Position numbers and translations under genes: made by a program. The notes beneath the pieces are model-generated. The model was not told where the DNA came from. It did not search any database and was given only the letters and a program-made list of their open reading frames with translations. Positions 14,375-23,688 of a stretch of DNA of 26,109 nt are shown piece after piece. The stretch covers positions 1 to 26,109 of IMG/VR virus record IMGVR_UViG_3300021959_000330. One strand, given 5' to 3'. Each line of letters starts with the position of its first letter. Position 1 is the first letter of the stretch. The DNA is from a virus.

Positions 14375-15017
14375 TCTTGCAATAGACGACGTAATCGAAC
14401 AGGCCTTCGAGCAGATCGGGGGTCAGCCGATTAGTGGTGAGGAGGCCCGGTCGGCGCGTATTGCACTGAACCTGCTGCTTACCGAGTGGCAGAACCGTGG
14501 TGTCCTGCTCTGGAAGCTGGTCGATACTCCGGTTACCGTTACCACATCCACGACATCCTACACGCTCGACTCAGACATTATCGACAGTCTCCAGACCACG
14601 ATCAACGTGAACAGCAACGATCTGGAGATGAACCGGATTACTTATCAGGACTACATGAAACTGCCTGACAAGTCACAGACCGGACGGCCCACACAGTTCT
14701 CCTTTCTCCGTGGCAAGGACAACGTCAGCATGTACGTCTGGCCGACACCTGATCAGACCTACACAATGAACCTGTTTGCCATGACTCGTGTGCAGGACGT
14801 AACAGCATCGGCCATTCAGACCGGCGATGTCCCGTTCCGATTCCTCCCGGCATTGGTAGACGGTCTGGCCTATAAGATGGGGATGCGTCGCCCCGGCATA
14901 GACCCGTCGAAGATCAGCTTTCTGAAGCAGCAGTACGAGGAGACCTTTGCCTTTGCTCTTGAGGAGGATCGGCAGCGGACGTCCATGTTTATCCGTCCAA
15001 GACTGGGATACCTCTGA
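14346..15017 (+). CDS. Head-tail adaptor, P22 gp4-like tail accessory factor
   Basis: A 223-residue helical protein that would extend the portal and receive the tail hub. Typical family features are the N-terminal VIEQAFEQIGGQPISGEEARSAR helices, LLTEWQNRGVLLWKL, the TTSYTLDSDIID strand and the MNRITYQDYMKLPDKSQTGRPT region. The end has DVPFRFLPALVDGLAYKMGMRRPG and a final QQYEETFAFALEEDRQRT helix. These match P22 gp4-like proteins of podoviruses. AGAAGG at 14331-14336 lies 9 nt before the ATG. It starts inside the preceding gene and its stop overlaps the next start. Confidence 0.85.
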   Translation: MASSGQTTFDLAIDDVIEQAFEQIGGQPISGEEARSARIALNLLLTEWQNRGVLLWKLVDTPVTVTTSTTSYTLDSDIIDSLQTTINVNSNDLEMNRITYQDYMKLPDKSQTGRPTQFSFLRGKDNVSMYVWPTPDQTYTMNLFAMTRVQDVTASAIQTGDVPFRFLPALVDGLAYKMGMRRPGIDPSKISFLKQQYEETFAFALEEDRQRTSMFIRPRLGYL

Positions 15018-15304
15018 TGGCAACGGGTCGTCGATCAAATGCTATCTGTGACCGGTGCGGATTCCGGTGCAAGTACATTGAACTTCGCAATGAGGTAGAA
15101 GTAGGCGTCTGGGTCTGTCCGGAATGTTTTGACGGCTCGTATAACAGGGTGAACCATCCGCAGAACATGACGAACGTAGACACAACAGATGATCCCAGTC
15201 TCGACCATCCACGTCCCGACACGACTGCTGACACATCTGCAACTGACGGAAGCTGGACACCAGACGATAGTTCACCCGCATATCATAATGGACAGGCAAA
15301 CTAA
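15017..15304 (+). CDS. Zinc-ribbon protein with acidic disordered tail
   Basis: A 95-residue protein. Cys11-x2-Cys14 in AICDRCGFRC and Cys34-x2-Cys37 in VCPECFDG form a classic zinc ribbon, with an extra Cys18. HPQN follows the second knuckle. The remaining 45 residues are rich in Asp, Thr, Ser and Pro and should be disordered. This small protein is common between adaptor and tail genes in related phages, as I recall, with unknown role; it may be a structural cap or a binding partner of the adaptor proteins on either side. It starts in the TGATG of the upstream gene and ends in TAATG. Confidence 0.75.
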   Translation: MATGRRSNAICDRCGFRCKYIELRNEVEVGVWVCPECFDGSYNRVNHPQNMTNVDTTDDPSLDHPRPDTTADTSATDGSWTPDDSSPAYHNGQAN

Positions 15305-15960
15305 TGGCACTATCCTATTCACAACTACGGACCAACATTATTGAGTCCACCGAGAATGACGGCACGGAGTTTGCCGGTCAGATCGACCAGTTCATTGCAC
15401 GGGCCGAGGCACGGCTGACCATTGACATCGACGATGCCGGTCTGACTCAGCATCAGTATTCGCAGCTTGTTGCATCCGACCCGTTCCTCGGATTGCCGAC
15501 CGGATTTACCATCGTCGAGTCTGCCAACATAACGGCCAACGGGACACGAATTAATCTGCTAAACAGGAACGTGGACTTTATCGCAGACTACTGGCCTGTC
15601 CGTACATCCACCGGTACGCCGAAGTATTACGGACTCTGGGACGACAATACGATCATTGTGGCACCGACACCCGTCTCTGCATTTAACATTGAACTTGCTT
15701 TTGTCGCTGAACCAACGGCCATAACATCGGCCAATCCAACAAACTATTACACGGCAGAGACACCCAATGCCCTGTTCTACGCCTGTATGGTCGAGGCAGA
15801 GTTGTTCAACAAGAACTACGAAGTTGTTAAACTTTGGACCGAACTTTACACTAAGGAAATTGAATTGCTCCGCAATCGTGCCCGTCGTGCCCGTCGTGAC
15901 GATCTGGAGCCGCACAACCAACAGGCCAATAACGCCAATACACTTACCGGAGGCCCATAA
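15304..15960 (+). CDS. Second adaptor-like protein
   Basis: A 218-residue protein with an N-terminal helical bundle (LRTNIIESTEN, then FAGQIDQFIARAEARLTIDID), a VDFIADYWPVR strand, and a segment TPKYYGLWDDNTIIVAPTP with ALFYACMVEAELF. A long basic C-terminal helix (ELLRNRARRARRDD) follows. This is the pattern of the phage adaptor family at podovirus neck positions (DUF6682-like, from memory). It would join the neck under the gp4-like protein. It ends with a GGAGG ribosome binding site for the next gene. Confidence 0.72.
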   Translation: MALSYSQLRTNIIESTENDGTEFAGQIDQFIARAEARLTIDIDDAGLTQHQYSQLVASDPFLGLPTGFTIVESANITANGTRINLLNRNVDFIADYWPVRTSTGTPKYYGLWDDNTIIVAPTPVSAFNIELAFVAEPTAITSANPTNYYTAETPNALFYACMVEAELFNKNYEVVKLWTELYTKEIELLRNRARRARRDDLEPHNQQANNANTLTGGP

Positions 15961-16385
15961 TGGCTATTACTTCAGGAATCTGTATTTCCTTCCGCAAGGA
16001 AATTATGCTGGGTGAGCATGATCTGGACACAGATGCACTTAAACTTGCCCTCTATACTTCGGCAGCTTCGCTCTCCGACGGCACAACGGCGTACACGGTA
16101 ACTAACGAAGTTGTCGGCACCGGTTACTCGGCTGGTGGCGTAACGCTTACCGGAGTAGATGTAACCACGGACTCTTCGGTTGCAGTTGTCTCGATCACTA
16201 ATGCTGTTGTCAGCGCGGCAACGATCACCGCTCGTGGTGCCCTAATCTACAACTCAACAAACGCCGACAAAGCTGTTGCTGTTTTTGATTTTGGGGCAGA
16301 CAAATCCTCTACTGATGGTGACTTCACCATTCAGTTCCCGGCTGCTGCTGCTGCGACTGCAATTATCCGCATCAAATCTTCGTAG
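15960..16385 (+). CDS. Small virion protein, probable fibre-base or tail component
   Basis: A 141-residue beta-rich protein. LKLALYTSAASLSDGTTAYTVTNEVVGTGYSAGG, then VVSAATITARGALIYNST and AVAVFDFGADKSSTDGDFTIQFPA are familiar from a family of phage structural proteins encoded beside tail fibres. The role is not known; it may attach fibres to the tail. GGAGG at 15949-15953 lies 6 nt before the ATG, which itself overlaps the preceding stop. The high Ala and Thr content continues into the following fibre. Confidence 0.72.
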   Translation: MAITSGICISFRKEIMLGEHDLDTDALKLALYTSAASLSDGTTAYTVTNEVVGTGYSAGGVTLTGVDVTTDSSVAVVSITNAVVSAATITARGALIYNSTNADKAVAVFDFGADKSSTDGDFTIQFPAAAAATAIIRIKSS

Positions 16386-16394
16386 GTCTAATCC

Positions 16395-19391
16395 ATGACG
16401 CTGGTTCTTAAAGACAGGGTCAAAGAACAGACCACAACTACCGGTACTGGGACAGTTACTCTCGGCGGGGCTGTGTCTGGCTTTGAATCCTTTTCCGCAG
16501 TTGGTGACGGTAACACGACGTACTATGCCATCGTCCATCAGACTGCTGACGAATGGGAGGTCGGCCTCGGGACGTACACCGCCGCCGGTACCCTGCTGTC
16601 ACGCGATACGATCCTTGAGTCAACTAACTCTGACGCGGCTGTAAACTTCTCGGCTGGGACGAAGGACGTCTTCGTTACCTATCCATCCGACAAAGCTATC
16701 TATGCTGATGGTTCTGGCAACGTTGGTATTGGTACGAGCAGTCCTGACGCAGCCGCCAAGTTAGACGTAAATGGGCAGGTGCTTGTGCGAAGCACTGGCG
16801 CGGCACCTGATACAACCCCCGGCGGTCAATACGGTTTCTACATTCAGCCGGACAGCACCGGCACAGTAAATCTGATGTCGTATAGCAGCGGCGGTAGTAC
16901 CGACATTCAGTTCTTTACTAACTCAGGCGGTGCTGCGGCGGTCAATGCAATGACTATCGACAGCAGCGGCAATGTCGGTATTGGTGTCACACCTACTTAC
17001 AGACTTGAGATTGGTGGCGTTACTGAAAGCATTTTTAGAAACACTGGCGGCTCTGTCCAGTCTGCCGTGTATTCCAGCGGCGGCGGCAGTCAGGGTCAGT
17101 TTGGTACATTTTCCGCACACCCGACTGTGCTTATTACGGGCGGCACCGAGAAGGTCCGCATCGACAGCAGTGGCAACGTCGGTATTGGGACGAGCAGTCC
17201 CGGAACACCGCTCCATGTCGAAGGCGCAGCAGCAGCGAATAATCTCGCAATTCGTGTAATCAATACGGACACCTCTGGCTGGTCAACAATTCAAATGGGC
17301 GGCACAGACGCCGGTATTTATCGAAACGGCTCTGCCCAGACAAGTTACGGCGGCGCGTCGTCGCTCAACCTGATTACAGTTGGGGCACACCCAATTGCGT
17401 TTAGCACTGGCAACACGCCTCGTGTTATTATCGACAGCAGCGGAAATGTCGGTATTGGGACGAACAGCCCTAATGCAAACTATGCCCAGACTATTGTAGG
17501 CAACCTTGCTATTGGGTCTGGTTCAGCAGCCGCGCTGGGAGGTGAAAATTTTATCGTCACCGATGGCACCACGACTGGAAAAATTACGCTTGGTGGCGGA
17601 CCAACCGTTCAATTTGGATCGAAGTCAAATCATCCTGTTACATTTTTTGTAGCTAATGGTGAGAAGGTCCGCATCGACAGCAGCGGCAATGTTCTTATTG
17701 GGACTACTACTAATCCCGCTTCGCAGAGAATGGCCGTGTTAGGAGGAGGAGTACAATTTAGCGGCGGCACTTCTGCACAAGAAGGATTACGTATTCAGAG
17801 AGCCTCTGGATATGCAAGTATTACGGGCATTAATAATGATAATAACGCATTTAATGCTATATCATTTTTTACCAGCGGAACAGCAGCTTTACACATTACT
17901 ACCGGAAATAATGTCGGTATTGGGACGACAAATCCCGGAGATAAATTAGACGTTGTTGGCGGTAACGTGCGTATTGCTTCAACAAATGAAATTAGGTGGG
18001 TTGATAGCGGAACTATTCGGGGAACAATTGAAGCTGATGGAAGTGGAAATTTAATTTTTGGATCAGCCGGTGGTAGTGAGGCCGCACGGTTTACCAGTTC
18101 CGGTGATTTTGAGATGGCAGCAACTTATGGCCCTGCTCTCCGCAACGTAAGCCCATCTGCGACGGTACCATCCATACTTGTTGGGAAGACCGACACGGAT
18201 ACAGGCTTGGGTTCTCCGACTGGGGACAATCTTTCACTAATTACGGGTGGCGTAGAAGCCATGCGTATCGACGGTAACCGCGATACGGACTTTATCGGCG
18301 GTGGCGTAAAGGTTTCAGGCTCTCTTTCTACAGCGACTACAAACTCAATCGCGCTGGATCAAGCAGGATCAGTGTCGCGTATTCGTACATTTGGACCGTC
18401 CGTTGGCAATGCTGTAACAATCCAATTTGAACAAGCTGATAGTGCGGGAACGCCTATTAGATACCCATTAGTTATCGACAGCAGCGGCAATGTTGGTATT
18501 GGTACAACACCAAGCAGAAAACTTGAAGTCCTCAAGTCTGGCGTTGACGATGTGAACATCGCTTTAATTGGCGGCGGTTCCGGGGCAGGTGGTTCGTCTG
18601 TTGCTGTCGGTGCATATGGCACTTCTTCTTATATTCGTGGTGTAAACAACGGCGTCAGTGGATATACGCCTCTTAATGTAGGCGGCAGTGTTACTGTTTT
18701 AGAAACTAACGGCTCTGAGAAGATGCGTATCGACAGCAGCGGCAACGTCGGTATTGGTACGTCTTCTCCAACTGGCGGTTACAAACTAGATGTAGTTGGT
18801 GCCATTGGTGGACCTAGTGCTAGTTTTACCATCTATCCAAGTCCCGGCGTGTCTGCTAAACGCACTCTTAGCCTATCTAACAACGCTAACGCCACACTAC
18901 ATCTTGACCACGATGGGGGTTACAACCGTTTTGGTTGCGACAGCGTCTCTCAGCATTTTGCTTTTTGTGCTGGTGGTTCAACAGCAGGGAATATTAATGT
19001 CGTATTTAAGGGCGATGGTAACGTTGGTATCGGTACTACCAGCCCTGCAAAACAATTTGAAATTACCAAAGCATCTCGTGCTTTAATCGGAACGCTAACA
19101 GACGGTGCAACCATCACGCCTGACTTCGATGCTAATCAAAACTTTACAGTAACGCTAGGCGGTAACCGTACACTTGCCAATCCAACAAATGTTGATGCAG
19201 GTCAGACAGGTAGTATCTTTGTCGTGCAAGATGCAACAGGTGGTCGTACACTATCATTTGGTTCCTACTGGAAATTTGCTGGTGGCACTGCCCCGACACT
19301 TTCAACTGGTACTAACGCTGTAGATCGCATTGACTACATTGTAAAATCATCCACAGAAATACACGCTGTGGCATCACTCAATCTAAGTTAG
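16395..19391 (+). CDS. Tail fibre with GNVGIG repeats
   Basis: A 998-residue receptor-binding fibre. The first 100 residues ([19 protein letters not shown], then [21 protein letters not shown] and [17 protein letters not shown]) are a common virion-attachment domain. About ten repeats of the form [14 protein letters not shown] follow, each ending in a short KLDVxG strand, separated by variable segments of 40-110 residues. These repeats occur in elongated phage fibres and in adhesins. The C-terminal domain (about 893-998), with [24 protein letters not shown] and [13 protein letters not shown], is shared with the gene at 23688-24599. The stretch at about 17740-18090 is richer in A and T, suggesting module exchange. 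It has only a weak ribosome binding site. Confidence 0.85.
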   Translation: MTLVLKDRVKEQTTTTGTGTVTLGGAVSGFESFSAVGDGNTTYYAIVHQTADEWEVGLGTYTAAGTLLSRDTILESTNSDAAVNFSAGTKDVFVTYPSDKAIYADGSGNVGIGTSSPDAAAKLDVNGQVLVRSTGAAPDTTPGGQYGFYIQPDSTGTVNLMSYSSGGSTDIQFFTNSGGAAAVNAMTIDSSGNVGIGVTPTYRLEIGGVTESIFRNTGGSVQSAVYSSGGGSQGQFGTFSAHPTVLITGGTEKVRIDSSGNVGIGTSSPGTPLHVEGAAAANNLAIRVINTDTSGWSTIQMGGTDAGIYRNGSAQTSYGGASSLNLITVGAHPIAFSTGNTPRVIIDSSGNVGIGTNSPNANYAQTIVGNLAIGSGSAAALGGENFIVTDGTTTGKITLGGGPTVQFGSKSNHPVTFFVANGEKVRIDSSGNVLIGTTTNPASQRMAVLGGGVQFSGGTSAQEGLRIQRASGYASITGINNDNNAFNAISFFTSGTAALHITTGNNVGIGTTNPGDKLDVVGGNVRIASTNEIRWVDSGTIRGTIEADGSGNLIFGSAGGSEAARFTSSGDFEMAATYGPALRNVSPSATVPSILVGKTDTDTGLGSPTGDNLSLITGGVEAMRIDGNRDTDFIGGGVKVSGSLSTATTNSIALDQAGSVSRIRTFGPSVGNAVTIQFEQADSAGTPIRYPLVIDSSGNVGIGTTPSRKLEVLKSGVDDVNIALIGGGSGAGGSSVAVGAYGTSSYIRGVNNGVSGYTPLNVGGSVTVLETNGSEKMRIDSSGNVGIGTSSPTGGYKLDVVGAIGGPSASFTIYPSPGVSAKRTLSLSNNANATLHLDHDGGYNRFGCDSVSQHFAFCAGGSTAGNINVVFKGDGNVGIGTTSPAKQFEITKASRALIGTLTDGATITPDFDANQNFTVTLGGNRTLANPTNVDAGQTGSIFVVQDATGGRTLSFGSYWKFAGGTAPTLSTGTNAVDRIDYIVKSSTEIHAVASLNLS
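16717..19036 (+). repeat. Dispersed 17-30 bp repeats coding for the fibre motif
   Basis: The core GGCAAYGTYGGTATTGG recurs near 16717, 16968, 17172, 17443 (one change), 17685 (diverged), 17905, 18486, 18741 and 19016, usually preceded by ATCGACAGCAGC. A further diverged copy at about 18265-18300 codes for [12 protein letters not shown]. The DNA is nearly identical in several copies, so recombination between copies can add or remove modules. Confidence 0.8.
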
Positions 19392-19400
19392 GAGAAACCC

Positions 19401-19724
19401 ATGGCAATTACATGGTCTATTGTACAGCTTGACTACGCCCTGTCTGAAGACGGACATACCGACGTGGTCAATAACTCGCACTGGCAGTGCATCGACGAAG
19501 ATGCCTCCGGTAATCAGGCGCGGGTCTACGGGTCCGTAGCCATCCCGACAGATGACCTGTCAAACTTTACCCCGTATGCCGACATCACCGAGGCAGAGGC
19601 GCTTCAGTGGACGCTGGATGCCCTCGGTGCTGACGAGGTTGCCTCCATTGAGGCGAACGTAGCTGCTCAACTACAGCTGCTTGAAAACCCGACTGAGGGG
19701 AGCGGCACACCTTGGTCTAACTAA
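19401..19724 (+). CDS. DUF7936-like small phage protein
   Basis: A 107-residue protein. MAITWSIVQLDY, then VNNSHWQCIDEDASGNQARVYGSVAI and YADITEAEALQWTLDALGADEVASIEANVAAQL, ending GTPW, match a small family I recall as DUF7936, found beside phage tail genes. It resembles a beta-sandwich followed by a helical arm. The function is not established; a tail-fibre associated or assembly role is possible. AGGAGAA at about 19390-19396 overlaps the preceding stop and gives good initiation. Confidence 0.72.
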   Translation: MAITWSIVQLDYALSEDGHTDVVNNSHWQCIDEDASGNQARVYGSVAIPTDDLSNFTPYADITEAEALQWTLDALGADEVASIEANVAAQLQLLENPTEGSGTPWSN

Positions 19725-19735
19725 TGGAGATGTAA

Positions 19736-19942
19736 ATGGGAAAAAATGAAAAGACCCCCATTACCATTGACGACGTTGAATACCAGTACGAAGACATGAC
19801 CCCGGAACAGCAGACGATTATCAATCATATTGCTGATCTGGATCGTAAACTTTCATCGACACGATTTAATGTAGACCAGCTGGAAGTTGGCAAACAGGCT
19901 TTTGTCAACATGCTGACAGAGTCGTTGAAGACTGAGGAATAA
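19736..19942 (+). CDS. DUF6447-like small protein
   Basis: A 68-residue protein. ITIDDVEYQYEDMTPEQQTII, then a helix NHIADLDRKLSSTRFNVDQLEVGKQAFVNML, match a small family I recall as DUF6447, present in many cyanophages beside fibre genes and of unknown function. It is predicted as one beta hairpin followed by a long helix, typical of chaperone-like or assembly proteins. ATGGAGATG at 19724-19732 contains a GGAG ribosome binding site just before the ATG. Confidence 0.72.
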   Translation: MGKNEKTPITIDDVEYQYEDMTPEQQTIINHIADLDRKLSSTRFNVDQLEVGKQAFVNMLTESLKTEE

Positions 19943-19944
19943 CA

Positions 19945-20628
19945 ATGTTTGGAATGTCGTCATTTTCAGAACTGCCACTTTCGACGCAGGAAAATGACGC
20001 AGCCGTAGCCATGGTCGGTCAGTCACTCGACACGGCCATCGGAACCTTGACGATTACCGGTGAGGGTCTGGTTACTCTCACCGGTCAATCCGTTGACATT
20101 CAGGAAGGCATTGTAACATTCGCCATCTCAGCAACTGTTCTGCTGACCGGCGAATCTCTCGACATTCTTGCCGGTACGCCGACGGTTGATGCAGCAGCAT
20201 CTGTTGTGTTGACAGGCGCATCAGTTGATATCAACGAAGGAACGGTCACAATCTCCGCCGAGGCAGCGGTTACTCTGACCGGTCAATCGCTAGACAGTGA
20301 ATATGGCGACGTCACTATTACCGGTGACGCGGTTCTGACGCTGACTGGTGAGTCGGTTGATATTCTTGCTGGTACGCCAACGGTCAAGGCTGACGCTAAT
20401 GCCTCGGTAACTGGTCAGAGCCTGTCGTCCGAGTACGGGACGGTTACGGTAACTGGTACGGCAAACATCGTTGTGACTGGGGCATCTGCTGATATAATAC
20501 TTGGGCAATATCCTGTCTGGATTGTCGTCCCTGTCGGACCTGACGATGTTTGGACGACGGTATCAACAGGGGCACTAGACTCATGGAATCCGGTAACTGC
20601 CGGTTCTGGAAACACTTGGACGAACTAG
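19945..20628 (+). CDS. Tail protein built of eight 22-residue repeats
   Basis: A 227-residue protein. After 24 residues it consists of eight units of exactly 22 residues beginning G(Q/E/A)S(L/V)D and ending in TxLTG-like strands (residues 25-190). This is a regular beta structure such as a beta-solenoid or fibrous shaft. The last 38 residues are rich in Trp and Gly (VWIVVPVGPDD, then WTTVSTGALDSWNPVTAGSGNTWTN), a tail seen in some cyanophage structural proteins. The role is probably a short fibre or linker. AGGAA at 19935-19939 precedes the ATG. Its stop lies directly before the start of the LamG/SPRY protein. Confidence 0.75.
   Translation: MFGMSSFSELPLSTQENDAAVAMVGQSLDTAIGTLTITGEGLVTLTGQSVDIQEGIVTFAISATVLLTGESLDILAGTPTVDAAASVVLTGASVDINEGTVTISAEAAVTLTGQSLDSEYGDVTITGDAVLTLTGESVDILAGTPTVKADANASVTGQSLSSEYGTVTVTGTANIVVTGASADIILGQYPVWIVVPVGPDDVWTTVSTGALDSWNPVTAGSGNTWTN
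20017..20514 (+). repeat. Eight-copy 66-bp tandem repeat within a tail gene
   Basis: Units begin at residues 25, 47, 69, 91, 113, 135, 157 and 179 of the protein, with no length variation. At the DNA level the units have diverged, while units 3 and 6 (ESxDILAGTPTV) and units 5 and 7 (QSLxSEYGxVTV) are more alike. This suggests duplication of a larger two- or three-unit block. Confidence 0.8.
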
Positions 20629-23109
20629 ATGGTATTTCAAAACGATATTCTTGCAGGTGCATCTGGTGCAGCCGATGGCGGGTACACCATCGACCAGTCG
20701 ATCCGGTTTAACGACGATGACAGTCCGACACTGCAACGCACATTCGGCTCGGCTGGTGGGAACACATGGACGTTTTCGTGCTGGATGAAGCGAGGAAATC
20801 TTGGAAAAAATCTTGGAATCTTTTTTGCGCTACCATCCGTAAACAGCGGAATTGGCATCAACCCATCAGACCAGATTATTGTAGCTGACGACGGCGCGGC
20901 GACATACAACACGACTGCGGTATTCCGCGATCCATCAGCGTGGTATCATATTGTTTTCACCGGCAATGGAACTCTGAATAAAGTTTATGTAAATAACGTA
21001 CTGCAAACACTAAGCGGTTCCCCGAACATTGGCAGCGGTATCAATAAAGCCGTTAATCATAAAATTGGCGAGGGGGCATTAGGTGCCTCTAACGGTCCTT
21101 ATATGGATGGGTATTTTTCTGAGATAGTTTTTGTCGATGGAACAGAGCTTTCTCCCACTGACTTCGGTGAAACCAACGACGACGGTGTGTGGATTCCGAA
21201 AGCCTATGCAGGAACCTACGGCACCAACGGCTTCTACATTACAGGCGAGGACAGTGCCGATCTCGGCGCAGATTACTCAGGCAACGCCAACGATTTCACA
21301 TCGTCAGGGTTAACGGCATCAGACCAAGTTCCAGATAGCCCCACTGACAGCTACTGCGTACTGAACCCGCTGACCGGAGTAAACTCAGGCAGTTCAGTCG
21401 TCACACAAGCCAACGGCAATCTTGAAGCCACGATGACTGCCAACTATGTCGGCACGTTCGGCACCTTGGCGGCTAACTCAGGAAAGTATTACTTTGAGTA
21501 TAGCTACGCAGCCGATGCGAATTATAACGATGGTCGTTTGTACGGCGGTGTAGTCTGCGTCGAAACTGCGGACCACAGCTACTTCCGCATTGATGGTGGT
21601 TCCTTCTATCGCCCTGATAAGGTGACCGAAGGCAACTACATGATTAAGCATTTGAATGGGTCCGGCGAACAATCAAACACCGGCACATCCACTGTTGCGT
21701 ATAATACCAACCTTTCGTCAGCCAGTGCCACAGGCGGTCCAGAAAGCGGCCCCGATATCTACATGGTCGCAATGGACCTCGATAATAACAACCTTTACTG
21801 GGGTAAGAACGGCACTTGGTACGGCGCTAGTAGTACGTCCGGGTCTGATTATACTGACGCCACGCCCATTGCGATTCTATCAGCGCATCAAGGCAAATAC
21901 TTCGCCCCGGCGTTTGGTTTTTACGGCGCGACCAGCGGCACGACCGGCGTTCTAAACTGCGGTCAGGACGCGACGTTTGGCGGTCGATACAGCAGCCCTG
22001 CCGGTGACTTCTACTACACTCCGCCTACAGGTTTCTCGAAGTTGTCCACCGCCAACCTGCCCACACCTGCAATCGCTGACGGCTCGGCGTATTTCCAGAC
22101 GACGCTGTATACCGGAACAGGTTCTACGCTCGAAGTTAATCAGTCAGAAAATTCGACGTTTCAGCCTGATTTTGTATGGATTAAAAAACGCAGCGGTACC
22201 GACCGACATGAACTTGAGGATGCTGTTCGCGGTGCTTCACTACGCCTTTCATCAGATCGAACAGATGCAGAAGATACTGGTGGATTAACATCATTTGATG
22301 CGGATGGGTTTACAGTTGACGGGCTTTACGGATCGTCTGGTGAAAGTGGTTTTACCTACGCAGCATGGCAATGGTTAGCCGCTAACGGCACAGCGTCGAA
22401 CACCGATGGCAGCATCACGTCCACGGTGTCGGCCAATACGGCTGGGTTCAGTATCGTCAGTTATACAGGCAATGGGTCTTCTGGGGCAACTATTGGGCAT
22501 GGTCTTTCTCAAGCACCTGAAGTCGTTATCACAAAAAGTCGAGACAACGGCACTGGTAGAAGCTGGGCAGTTTATCATGTTGTACCGGGTCCAACTAAAT
22601 ACGCCGAACTTAATAACACTGATCCATTCTACACAGGTTCTACCCGCTGGAACGACACTGCTCCATCTAGCACGGTCGTTACTCTCGGCAGTCTTTTCAC
22701 TACGAATGACAGCGGAGCGGCAATGATTGCCTACTGTTGGCACTCCGTCGAGGGCTTTAGCAAGTTCGGAAGTTACACCGGAAACGGCTCGACAGATGGC
22801 CCGTTTGTCTGGTGCGGTTTCAGACCTGCTTACGTGTTGATTAAACGCACAGACAGTGGGGGAGAGGATTGGCAAGTTCAAGATAACGCTCGTAATCCCT
22901 ACAATCTTATTGACGATGCTATCTATGCAAATTCAACTGCCGCTGAAGTACTCAACAATGCCGCGTTTTATACAGATTTTTTGTCGAACGGTTTCAAAAT
23001 AAGGGCTAGTCACGCCGGTCGAAACGCATCTGGCGGCAATTACATCTTTATGGCATTTGCAGAACACCCCTTTGGCGGCGATGGTGTCGCCCCCGTCCCG
23101 GCTCGATAG
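20629..23109 (+). CDS. Carbohydrate-binding fibre protein with LamG, SPRY-like and repeat domains
   Basis: An 826-residue protein. Residues about 20-190 resemble a LamG or concanavalin-like jelly roll (SIRFNDDDSPTLQRTFGSAG, WTFSCWMKRG, WYHIVFTGNG). Residues about 260-470 resemble a SPRY/B30.2 domain (GKYYFEYSY, LYGGVVCVE, VAMDLDNNNLYWGKNGTWYG, FAPAFGFYG). The C-terminal third holds three related blocks at about 511, 607 and 710 (PDFVWIKKR, APEVVITKS, PAYVLIKRT, two of them preceded by SYTGNGS), which I recall as DUF7483-like. It looks like a receptor-binding fibre or spike recognising glycans. It starts one codon after the preceding stop with no clear ribosome binding site. Confidence 0.8.
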   Translation: MVFQNDILAGASGAADGGYTIDQSIRFNDDDSPTLQRTFGSAGGNTWTFSCWMKRGNLGKNLGIFFALPSVNSGIGINPSDQIIVADDGAATYNTTAVFRDPSAWYHIVFTGNGTLNKVYVNNVLQTLSGSPNIGSGINKAVNHKIGEGALGASNGPYMDGYFSEIVFVDGTELSPTDFGETNDDGVWIPKAYAGTYGTNGFYITGEDSADLGADYSGNANDFTSSGLTASDQVPDSPTDSYCVLNPLTGVNSGSSVVTQANGNLEATMTANYVGTFGTLAANSGKYYFEYSYAADANYNDGRLYGGVVCVETADHSYFRIDGGSFYRPDKVTEGNYMIKHLNGSGEQSNTGTSTVAYNTNLSSASATGGPESGPDIYMVAMDLDNNNLYWGKNGTWYGASSTSGSDYTDATPIAILSAHQGKYFAPAFGFYGATSGTTGVLNCGQDATFGGRYSSPAGDFYYTPPTGFSKLSTANLPTPAIADGSAYFQTTLYTGTGSTLEVNQSENSTFQPDFVWIKKRSGTDRHELEDAVRGASLRLSSDRTDAEDTGGLTSFDADGFTVDGLYGSSGESGFTYAAWQWLAANGTASNTDGSITSTVSANTAGFSIVSYTGNGSSGATIGHGLSQAPEVVITKSRDNGTGRSWAVYHVVPGPTKYAELNNTDPFYTGSTRWNDTAPSSTVVTLGSLFTTNDSGAAMIAYCWHSVEGFSKFGSYTGNGSTDGPFVWCGFRPAYVLIKRTDSGGEDWQVQDNARNPYNLIDDAIYANSTAAEVLNNAAFYTDFLSNGFKIRASHAGRNASGGNYIFMAFAEHPFGGDGVAPVPAR

Positions 23110-23118
23110 GAGAAGAAA

Positions 23119-23688
23119 ATGTGGACATATAACGGAAAACGTATTCGAGAGGGTCGGGCATGGACAGACGACAACGGTGTCCAACATCCGGCTAACTGGG
23201 CTATCTGGTCTGAGGACGAGAAGATTGCTCACGGTCTTGTCTGGGTCGCCCCTCAGACAAAACCAGATGAACGCTTCTACTGGTTCTCACAGAACGCTGA
23301 CGGCACGTACACGACGACACCAAAGGCTCTGGAAGACATCCCAACTGTTGACGAAAACAACGTGCCGGTAATCGACCCGGACACGATGGTACAGCTATCA
23401 ACACCGGGGCTGAAGTCCAACTGGATTTCCCAGACGAAGCAGACGCAGGGGTCGCTTTTGTCTCAGACTGACTGGGCGTATATTCGTAAGCAGGATACTG
23501 GCATCGACGTTCCAACGGACATTCAGCAGTACCGCAACGAAGTCCGTCTGGCGGCTGGGATTATCGAAGATCAGATCATTCAGTGTGTTGATCTCGACGC
23601 ATTCAAGGCTCTGTTCGTTACCCCGACGGACGCTGATGGCAATCCGACCGGTAACGCGCCGATTTATAACTGGCCGGAGGCAATCTAA
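23119..23688 (+). CDS. Tail fibre assembly chaperone-like protein
   Basis: A 189-residue protein. The first part has a MWTYNGKRIREGRAW strand with DDNGVQHPANWAIWSEDEK and an aromatic YWFSQNADGTYTTTPK strand. The C-terminal part (LKSNWISQTKQTQGSLLSQTDWAYIRKQDTG, then QQYRNEVRLAAGIIEDQI) resembles tail-fibre assembly proteins that cap fibres while they fold, with the DW and YR landmarks. It follows the LamG/SPRY fibre, which is the usual order. AGGAGAAGAA at 23108-23117 precedes the ATG. It ends in TAATG with the next gene. Confidence 0.75.
   Translation: MWTYNGKRIREGRAWTDDNGVQHPANWAIWSEDEKIAHGLVWVAPQTKPDERFYWFSQNADGTYTTTPKALEDIPTVDENNVPVIDPDTMVQLSTPGLKSNWISQTKQTQGSLLSQTDWAYIRKQDTGIDVPTDIQQYRNEVRLAAGIIEDQIIQCVDLDAFKALFVTPTDADGNPTGNAPIYNWPEAI

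Noticed and set aside
16923-17259. Frames on both strands within the fibre repeats
   Set aside because: The repeated DNA keeps other frames open by chance; the products are repeats of the same shadow and match nothing.
16717-19036. Regularly recurring motif considered as a CRISPR array
   Set aside because: Copies are imperfect, spacing is variable (about 200-300 bp, once over 500), and they lie in frame inside a protein that explains them.
22375-22881. Minus-strand frame of 168 codons in the LamG/SPRY gene
   Set aside because: Antisense shadow without motifs or expression signals.
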